Shown: positions 57,350 to 64,000 of the stretch, one piece after another
Layout: each line of letters starts with the position of its first letter
Position numbering within the stretch: the stretch's first letter is position 1
Source of the DNA: Cynocephalus volans
Taxonomy: Eukaryota > Chordata > Mammalia > Dermoptera > Cynocephalidae
Direction of reading: 5' to 3'
Length of the DNA stretch: 64,000 nucleotides
NCBI RefSeq assembly: GCF_027409185.1
Contig: NC_084472.1
Location: forward strand, 92,458,427-92,522,426
Made by a program: the position numbers and the translations under genes
Notes under the pieces: generated by a model
Told to the model about the DNA's origin: nothing
Databases searched by the model: none
The model's input: the letters and a program-made list of their open reading frames with translations, nothing else

Positions 57350-57590
57350 TCTCCTGCATATCGATATCCAGTTATCCCAACACCACTTGCTGAAGAGGCA
57401 GTCCCTTCCCCAGTGAATAGGCTTGGTGCCTTTGTCAAAGATCAGATGGCAGTAAGTGTGTGGGTTGATTTCTGGATTCTCTATTCTATTCCATTGGTCA
57501 GTGTGTCTGTTTTTATGCCAGTACCATACTGTTTTGGTTATTATAGCTTTGTAGTATAGCTTAAAGTCAGGTAGTGTTATGCCTCCAGCT

Positions 57591-57887
57591 TTATTTTTTT
57601 TGGCTGAGCATTGCTTTGGCTATTCTTGGTCTTTTATTGTTCCATATAAATGTCTGAATAGTTTTTTCCATTTCTGAGAAAAATGTCTTTGGAATTTTGA
57701 TGGGGATTGCATTGAATTTGTATATCACTTTGGGTAGTATGGACATTTTCCCTATGTTGATTCTTCCAATCCAAGAGCATGGAATATCTTTCCATCTTCT
57801 TGTATCCTCTCTAATTTCTCTCAGCAGTGGTTTGTAGTTCTCATTATAGAGATTTTTCACCTCCTTGGTTAACTCAATAGCCACCAA
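57591..57887 (-). pseudogene. L1 ORF2 fragment upstream of the 288-codon piece
   Basis: The frame reads [20 protein letters not shown], then [21 protein letters not shown] and [13 protein letters not shown], the ORF2 section just after the reverse-transcriptase core. A frameshift between 57350 and 57590 separates it from the 288-codon frame. Its 5' edge is the truncation point of the element. Confidence 0.88.
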
Positions 57888-57896
57888 AAAAATAAA

Positions 57897-57911
57897 ATTA
57901 CTGCATTCTCT
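57897..57911. repeat. Right 15-bp target-site duplication of young L1
   Basis: Exact copy of 56117-56131. Confidence 0.95.
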
Positions 57912-58067
57912 ATGGCATAATCCTACAATCTAATCACCTCTTCAAAGCCCCACCTTTCAATTACCATAATGGGACTTCCCACCCTCTTAACACTATCAGG
58001 TGTTAAGTGTTGGGACCAAGCCACCAACACATCAAACTTTTGGGAGGACACAATTCAATTCATAATA

Positions 58068-60700
58068 GTTACTATAACTTTTTAGCATATTTTGAAGTCA
58101 GGAAGTGTGATGCCTCCAAGTTTGTTCTTTTTGTTAAAGATTTCTTTATCTATATGGGGTCTTTTGTGGTTCCACACAAATTTTAAGATTTTTTTTTTCT
58201 ATTTCTTTGATGAATGTCATTGGTATTATGATAGGGATTAGGTTGAATGTGTATATTGCTCTGGGTAATGTGGATGTTTTGATGATGCTAATTCTTCCAA
58301 CCCATGAATATGGGATATCTTTCCATTTATTAGTGTCCTCTTCCTTTTTTTTTTCACCAAAGTTTTATTGTTTTCATTGTAGACGTCTTTCATCTTCTTA
58401 GTTAAATTTACTCCTAGGTATTTCATTTTTTTTGGTAGCTGTTGTGAATAGGATTGCTTTCTTGATTTCTTCTTCAGCTATTTCATCATAAGGTATAAGA
58501 AGGCTATTTCTTTTTTTGTGTGTTGACTTTATATCCTGCTACTATACTAAATTCATTTGTTAGTTCTAGTAATTTTTTGGTGTAGTCTTTAAGATTTCCT
58601 ATGTATATGATTATGTCATCTGAAAATAGATATAGTTTGACTTTCTCTTGTCTGATTTTTCTCCCTTTGTTGCTTTCTCTTACCCTGTTGCTCTGACTAG
58701 AAACTCCAGTACTATGACGGGTAAGAGTGGGGAAAGTAGGTCTCCTTGTCTTGTTCCAGAACCTATAGGAAAAGCCTCCAATTTTTGTCCATTCACTGAT
58801 TTTACCTGTGCATTTCTCATGTACAGCCTTTATTGTGTTGAGGTACATTCCTTCTATACCTAATTTGTTGAGTGACTTTATCATAAAGCAGTGTTGGATT
58901 TTATCAAATGCTTTTTCTGGGTCTATTGAAATGATCATATGTTTTTTTTTTTCTCTTCATTCTGTTGATGTGATGCATCATGTTTATTGATTTGTGTATT
59001 TTGAACCATACTTGCATCCCTAAGATAAATCCTGCTTGATCAAGGTCAATGATCTTTTTTATATTTTGTTGGGTTCTATTTGCTGTATTTTGTTGAGAGT
59101 CTTCCCATCTGTGTTCATTAGAGGTATTGGTCTGTATTTTTTTTGTTGTGTTTTATTTCCAATTTTGGTATAAGGGTGATGATGGCCTTGTAGAATAAAT
59201 GTGGAAGTATTCCCTCTTCTTCAATTTTCTGTAAAAGTTTGCAAATTTGTTTTAGTTCTTTCAATATTAGGCATAATTCAGCTGCGAAGCCATCTGGTCC
59301 TGGAATTTTCTTAGTTGGGAGAGTTTGTATTACCGCTTCAATCTCATTACTCATTATTGGTCTGTTTAGGTTTTCTAGCTCTTCATGATTCAACTTTGGT
59401 AAGTCATATGTGTCCAGGAATTTTTCCACTTCATCTAGGTTTTCCAGCTTGCTCACATATAGTTAGTTGTTCATGGCACTCTCTTATGATCCTTTGTATT
59501 TCTGTGGTATCAGTTGTAATGTCTCCTTTTTTATTTCTAATTTTATGTATTTGAGTCTTCTCTTTTTTTATTAGTCTTGATAAAGGTTTATCAATTTTGT
59601 TTATCATTTCAAAAAACCAACTCTTTGTTTAATAGATCTTTTGTATTTTTATTTTATTTCTAACTTATTTATTTCTTCTCTGATCTGTGTTATTTCTTTC
59701 CTTCTACTGATTTTGGGTTGGTTTGTTATTGTTTTTTCTAGTTCCTTGAGGTACAATGTTACTTGAAGTCTTTCTTCTTTTTTGATGTAGACATGCATTG
59801 CTATAAACTTTCCTCTTAGAACTACTTTCATTGCATTCCATATGTTCTGATATGTTGTTTTTTCATTTTCATTTTTTTCCAGGAATTTTTCAATTTCCTT
59901 TTTAATTTCTTCTTTGTCCCATTTGTTGTTTAGGAGCATATTGTTTAATTTCCATGTATTTATACAGTTTCTGGTATCCCTTTTGTTGTTTATTTCTAGT
60001 TTTATTGGATTGTGGTCAAACAAGGTAATTAGCATGATTTCAAAGTTTAAAAAATTTTTGAGACATTGTGTGACCTATCATGTTGTCTATACTAGAGAAT
60101 GTTCCATGAGAAGAATGTGTATTCTGCAGCTGTTGGATGAAATGTTCTATAAATGTTCATTAGGTCCAGTCGACATAGAGCAGAGGTTGATTCCTATGTT
60201 TTCTAATCAATTTTCTGTCTTGATGATCTGTCCTTTGCTGAAAGTGGGGTGTTAAAGTCCCCAACTATTGTTGTGTTGGATTCTATCTCTCCTGTTAGGT
60301 CTAACAGTAATTGCTTTATACAACTGGGTGTTCCAATGTTGGGTGTGCATATGTTTTGAATTGTTATTTCCTTTTGTTGAGTTGATCCCTTTATCATTAT
60401 ATAATGACCTTCCTTATCTTTTTTTTACTTTCCATGGCTTGAAATCTACTTTATCTGTTATAAGGATAGCTACTCCTGCTCTTTTTTGGTTTCCATTTGC
60501 ATGAAATATGTTTTTTACATCCCTTTACTTTCAGTACTTATGTGTCTTTAGAGGTGAGGTGGATTTCTTGTAGGCAGCATATTGTTGGTACTTTTTTTTA
60601 TAATCCATCGAACTACTCTGTGTCTTTTAATTGGGGCAGGTGATCCATTTACATTTAGGGTTATTATTGACATATAGGGGCTTGTTACTACCTTTTTTTT
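58068..60700 (-). pseudogene. Large antisense L1, ORF2 reverse transcriptase and endonuclease
   Basis: Minus-strand frames keep recognisable pieces in order. 58504-58938 covers the polymerase core, with SDDIIIYIG in place of FADD-type text and [13 protein letters not shown]. 59118-59456 has the PGPDGF loop. 59649-60035 has the endonuclease end [13 protein letters not shown]. 60203-60397 has TIVGDFNTPLS. 60548-60859 has the endonuclease start MSIITLNVNG. The conserved Glu region of the endonuclease is garbled (MLPTRNPPHL). It is frame-broken but largely complete in length. Confidence 0.9.
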
Positions 60701-61910
60701 TTCTGGTTGTTTTGTAGATACTTTTTCCTTTGTTTTTGGTCTTACTGTCTTTTTCTGTGGTTGAGTGGTTTTCTCTAGAAATATATTGTGATTTCTCACT
60801 ATTTTTAGTATGTATCTTGTAAGTCTTTGTGTTATGGTTACCATGAGATTAAAAAACATGTTATAGTTATAACAGATTATTTTAGACTAATAACAACGTA
60901 ACTTTGATATCAAAAAGAAAAGAATAAGACCAAATCCAACTCTATGCTTTTTCATCACCCTGTCCCTCCCCAGACTTTTATTTTATTGTTCCAAGTTACA
61001 TCTTTTAATATTTCATATCTCTTGCATGGTTGTTGTATATGTTATTGCTTTTTCAAGTTTGTCCTTTAGTCTTCATACTAAGGATATAAGTGGTTTATTC
61101 AGCACCCTAAGACATTGGAGTATTTAGAGGTTGTTGTGGACTTACTTTACTGATGAATTAGTTACCTTCAAATGATTTCTTGCTACTCTTTAGCATTGTC
61201 TTCTTTCGGATTGAAGAACTCCCTTTTGCATTTCTTGTAAGGCAGGTCTAGTGTTGATGAATACACTTAGCTTTTGTTTGCCTGGGAAGGACTTTACTTT
61301 TCCTTCATATTTGAATGTTAGCTTTGCTGGATACAGAAATCTTGGTTGACAGTCTTTATATCATGCCATTCTCTCTCTGGCATGTAATCTTTCTACTGAA
61401 ATATCCTACAAGAGATATATTGGAGCTCTGTTGAATGTTAACGTTTTTCTTTTCTCTTGCTGCTTTCAGTATTCTTTCATTGTCTTTGTTTTTTAATAAT
61501 TTGATTTTATGATGTGTCTTGAGATGTTCCTTTTTGGATTCAATTTGATTGGCAACCTTTGGACTTCCTGTAACTGGATGCTGTCATCTTTCTCCACACT
61601 TGGAAAATTTTCAGTCATTATTTCCTTGAATATGCTTTCTAAGTCTCTTCCTTTTTCTTTTTCTTTGGGTATACCAATTAGGCAGTTGTTATTTGCTGTA
61701 TTTCTGGGTTTTTTTTTTTTTTCTTATTCTTTTTTCTTTTTGTTTCTCTGATTGGGTAGTTTCCTATGTTCTATCTTCAAGCTCACTAGTTCTTTCCTCA
61801 GCTTGATTAAGTTTACCGTTTGAGCTCTCTATTGAGTTTTCGGTTCAGATAATACATTGTTTACTTCTAGTGTTTCTATTTTTTTAATTGATTCTATTCC
61901 TTTGTCAACT
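60701..61910 (-). pseudogene. Large antisense L1, ORF1 part
   Basis: 'gaactcccttttgcatttcttgtaaggcaggtctagtg' (ORF1 C-terminus complement), 'ttgctggatacagaaatcttgg', 'tttccttgaatatgctttctaagtctc' (RRM complement) and 'gtttcctatgttctatcttcaagctcactag' (coiled-coil complement) run in antisense order. At about 61910 the L1 text stops and a composite insert follows; L1 ORF1 text reappears at 62545. Confidence 0.8.
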
Positions 61911-62180
61911 TTCTTGTTCTACTTGGAAAGCTGTAACTACTACAGCTAAACCATGTTTAAGACCTGGCAAATAACTCCTGCACACGTACCCAACAGAAAT
62001 GACTGCTTATGTTCATCAAGAGATGTGGGTAAGAATGCTCACAGCAGCATTGCTAATAATTGACAAAAATTCTGAGTCTAAACAGGAGAGAAAAACCAAA
62101 CAGTAATTTGAACAGGAAAGGCTTAATACAAAGGATCATTTACTATAATAAGGGATTTGAGTAATGAGAGTTTTAACAGT
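61911..62180 (+). repeat. Sense L1M scrap and unassigned sequence
   Basis: 'acccaacagaaatgactgcttatgttcatcaagagatgtgggtaagaatgctcacagcagcattgctaat' (61988-62060) matches the near-3' text of an old sense L1M. The remaining bases to 62180 are unassigned. Confidence 0.5.
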
Positions 62181-62530
62181 TGCTATGGTTTGAAAGTCCT
62201 CCCAAGTTCATGTTGGAGCTTATCCCTAATATGGGATTTGAAAGGTGGGACCTTTAAGAGGTGATTGGATCATGAGGACTATGCCCTTATGAATGGATAA
62301 ATCCATTCATGGAATAATGATTTAATGGTTTAATAGGTTATCAGGGAGTAGACTGGGGGCTGAGAGCAATGAGCACATTAGAAAATGCTCCTGCTACTCT
62401 TGCCATGTGATAACCTGCATTGCCATGAGACTCTGCAGAGCTCACACCCAGAAAAGGGCCCTCACCAGATATGCTCCCTGGACTATGGACTTCCCAGCCT
62501 TCAAAACTGAAAGAAATAAATTTCATTTTT
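62181..62530 (+). mobile_element. MaLR LTR (MST-like), sense
   Basis: It begins 'tgctatggtttgaaagtcctccc', continues 'ggtgggacctttaagaggtgattggatcatgagg' and 'gaatggataaatccattcatggaataatg', and ends 'gacttcccagccttcaaaactgaaagaaataaatttc'. The start and middle follow MST/MLT1A closely. The last 40-odd bases of a full LTR are missing and replaced by A-rich sequence. Confidence 0.85.
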
Positions 62531-62544
62531 AAAATAAATTTAAA

Positions 62545-62830
62545 AAATGCTTTTCTTGTACTGCTCCTGAATTGTTTTCCAGATATTAATTAATTGTGTT
62601 TGTATTTTCTTGTGACTTCCTGCATGTCTTTAAGAGGTTTATTCTAAATTTTATGTCAGACATTTCATAAATCCACTGTTCTTCTGGGTCCATTGCTGGT
62701 ACTTTTTTGGTTTCCTTTGGTGGTGACATATTTCTCTGTTCTTTCTCTATTTTTGTTGCATTATGTTGATGCCAGGGCATTTGAGGTGACTGCTACCTCT
62801 TTTACATTTTATTAAGTGTTCTTTGGTGGT
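62545..62830 (-). pseudogene. Antisense L1 ORF1 N-terminal part
   Basis: 'ttcttgtactgctcctgaattgttttccag', 'gtgacttcctgcatgtctttaagaggtttattc' and 'ttatgtcagacatttcataaatcc' are antisense ORF1 coiled-coil text. It fits as the far end of the 54448-61910 element after the LTR-bearing insert. The minus-strand frame 62586-62780 is a remnant. Confidence 0.75.
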
Positions 62831-62924
62831 GTTAGACTCATGATGGCTCACCAAAATGAAATAAAGATAAAGTAGCATGAAACATCCCAGCAAACCAATG
62901 AAAATATTGTTTTTCAAGATCGGT

Positions 62925-63180
62925 TTTGGTGTCCAGAATAGGAAAATCTGTAAAGATGTAAAGTTGATTGATGATTGCCAGGGTCTGAGGGATGGCGTAG
63001 TAGGAATAAGGAGTACAGGTTTCCTCTTGAGTTGATAAAAATGTTCAGGAATGGAATAGTGGTGATGGTTGCTCTACCTTATGGACATACTACAAACCAC
63101 TGTATTGTACACTTGAAAAGCATAAATTTTATAGTATGTAAAGTATATCTTAATTTAAAAATTGGTTTTGATATCAGAAT
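62925..63180 (+). repeat. L1M 3' UTR remnant, sense
   Basis: 'gatgattgccagggtctgagggatgg', 'gaatggaatagtggtgatggttgctc', 'ccactgtattgtacacttgaaaagc' and 'tatagtatgtaaagtatatctt' match the L1M 3' end order. The same family of ending appears in the transduced block at 15943-16200. Confidence 0.8.
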
Positions 63181-63663
63181 AGTTACATTATGTTGACTTC
63201 TAAAAGCACTTTGGAGTCTTGCCGCATTAACAATTAATTCAGTGATGAAGATGGTCTCCTCTAAAGACCCACATCTGGAGTGTAAAGTCATGGAGTGGGT
63301 GTAAACACTTTACAAAAGAGTAGAAGTGCTCATTTGTTTAGTGTTATTTTTGACATCAGGATACATACATTCAGTTTCTCCATTTATCAAGTAGGGATAA
63401 TCATAAAAAAAGTGAATGAAATAGAATTATGAGTTGTTAATAAAAATACATATGAGTAATGGAAATTCTTCAGGAAATCCTTTAATAGCTTAACCTCTGG
63501 GGATGTTACAAAATGACATATCTGATTACCTTGAAGCAATAGCACTAGCACAATTTTTAAATTTGTCTATGTGCTTTTTATAAAGGTCTTTCATAAAACA
63601 TGTTTTTCTTTCAAGTGGCATTCTATGAGATTTTGCTTTGCATGAAAATTCTAGCTTATAAAG
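63181..63663. other. Non-coding; possible MIR scrap
   Basis: 'cattcagtttctccatttatcaagtagggataatcat' (about 63368-63405) resembles the MIR core end. Nothing else is recognised. Confidence 0.4.
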
Positions 63664-63676
63664 AAACACATTGGGG
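63664..63676. repeat. Left 13-bp SINE target-site duplication
   Basis: 'aaacacattgggg', repeated exactly at 63864-63876. Confidence 0.95.
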
Positions 63677-63826
63677 GGCTGGCCCCGTGGCTCACTCAGG
63701 AGAGTGCAGTGCTGGTAGCGCCGAGGCTGCAGGTTCGGATCCTATATGGGGATGGCTGGTGCACTCACTGGCTGAGCGTGGTGTGGACAACACCAAGCCG
63801 AGGGTTGCGATCCCCTTACCAGTCAA

Positions 63827-63863
<37 letters not shown>
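63677..63863 (+). mobile_element. Dimeric tRNA-derived SINE (CYN-like)
   Basis: Monomer 1 starts 'ggctggccccgtggctcac' with box B 'ggttcggatcc' at 63732-63742. Monomer 2 starts near 63753 ('ggctggtgcactcactggc') and contains 'gagggttgcgatcccc', ending 'ttaccagtca'. The tail is (ATAA)n (63826-63863). Exact 13-bp duplications flank it. The copy is close in sequence to the one at 25925, and both point to the same active family. Confidence 0.93.
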
Positions 63864-63865
<2 letters not shown>

Positions 63866-63876
63866 ACACATTGGGG
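63864..63876. repeat. Right 13-bp SINE target-site duplication
   Basis: Exact copy of 63664-63676. Confidence 0.95.
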
Positions 63877-63906
63877 AAGTGAATATTTGCTTTACAGAGT
63901 ACTTTT

Positions 63907-64000
63907 TGTATTAGTCGGTTTTCTGTTGTTCTTAGCAGAGAACCTAAATCTGGGTAATTTACAAGAAAAAAAAGTTTATTTCTTACAGTTTTGGAGGCTG
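63907..64000 (-). mobile_element. MaLR LTR start, antisense, cut by window end
   Basis: 'tgtattagtcggttttctgttg', 'cctaaatctgggtaatttac' and 'gtttatttcttacagttttggaggctg' are the antisense MST/THE1-type LTR beginning. It continues past the window. Confidence 0.8.

Larger units (their letters stand above)
56132..57896 (-). mobile_element. Youngest-looking L1 of the window, antisense, 5' truncated
   Basis: A T-run (poly(A) complement) is followed by a C-rich 3' UTR complement (about 56145-56380), then ORF2 C-terminal half in antisense up to 57896. Perfect 15-bp duplications bound it. It has the longest surviving ORF2 frames of the window and interrupts an LTR that interrupts another L1, so it is the top layer of a three-deep nest. 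It was truncated at the 5' end on insertion (about 1.76 kb of a normal 6-7 kb). Confidence 0.93.
55858..58067 (-). mobile_element. MaLR LTR, antisense, itself split by a young L1
   Basis: The left part (55858-56131) starts 'tgtattagtccatttctattgc' and contains 'ctggaactgggtaatttataag' and 'gggtctcacaaggcag'. The right part (57897-58067) contains 'ctacaatctaatcacctcttc', 'ggacttcccaccctcttaacac', 'ttgggaccaagccacc' and ends 'caattcaattcataata'. It closely resembles the LTR at 4042-4490 and is inserted in antisense L1 ORF2. Confidence 0.88.

Overview
This is a mammalian (eutherian) genomic window, AT-rich and gene-poor, built mainly from layers of retrotransposons. No bacterial-type gene, operon, CRISPR array or virus is visible. 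The lineage markers are L1, L2, MIR, MER5-like hAT elements, ERVL-MaLR LTRs and four copies of a dimeric SINE. Both SINE monomers look like tRNA-Ile and there is no unrelated body. No Alu, rodent B1/B2 or carnivore SINE is seen. From family knowledge this SINE design fits the CYN family of colugos (Dermoptera). Some bats also carry tRNA-derived SINEs, so the species is an inference of moderate confidence.

Layout. 1-8.6 kb: quiet DNA with small old repeats (MIR, L1M 3' end, one SINE, hAT-like elements, one MaLR LTR, an L2 tail, a CA microsatellite). 8.6-17 kb: an old L1 split by a near full-length later L1 with an 18-bp target-site duplication and an apparent 3' transduction. 17-18.8 kb: an MLT1-like LTR and plain sequence. 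18.8-25 kb: another near full-length L1 that splits an antisense MLT1-like LTR. 25.7-27.8 kb: an antisense L1 with a 5' inversion, carrying a SINE. 27.8-32.4 kb: mostly unique sequence with one small DNA transposon.

32.4-35.1 kb holds the only host gene recognised, a decayed testis-type ADAM closest by eye to ADAM29. Prodomain, metalloprotease-like, disintegrin, cysteine-rich, EGF-like and transmembrane parts follow in the right order on the + strand. They are broken by frameshifts, stops and a 353-bp retro-insertion. A 271-codon stretch across the disintegrin and cysteine-rich domains is still open.

37.2-46.2 kb is one old antisense L1 carrying a second L1, a mariner-like MITE, a MaLR LTR and two sets of inverted repeats. 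46.2-50.7 kb has two sense L1 remnants. 50.8-53.8 kb is a long sense L2 remnant split by a MaLR LTR. 54.4-62.8 kb is a large antisense L1 holding a MaLR LTR, which itself holds the youngest-looking L1 of the window. The window ends with an L1M 3' end, a SINE and the start of another LTR.

The genes do not work together as a pathway. The biology on show is the life history of retrotransposons (nesting, inversion, transduction, internal deletion) and the apparent loss of one sperm-surface ADAM gene. Family names were assigned by eye; no database search was possible.
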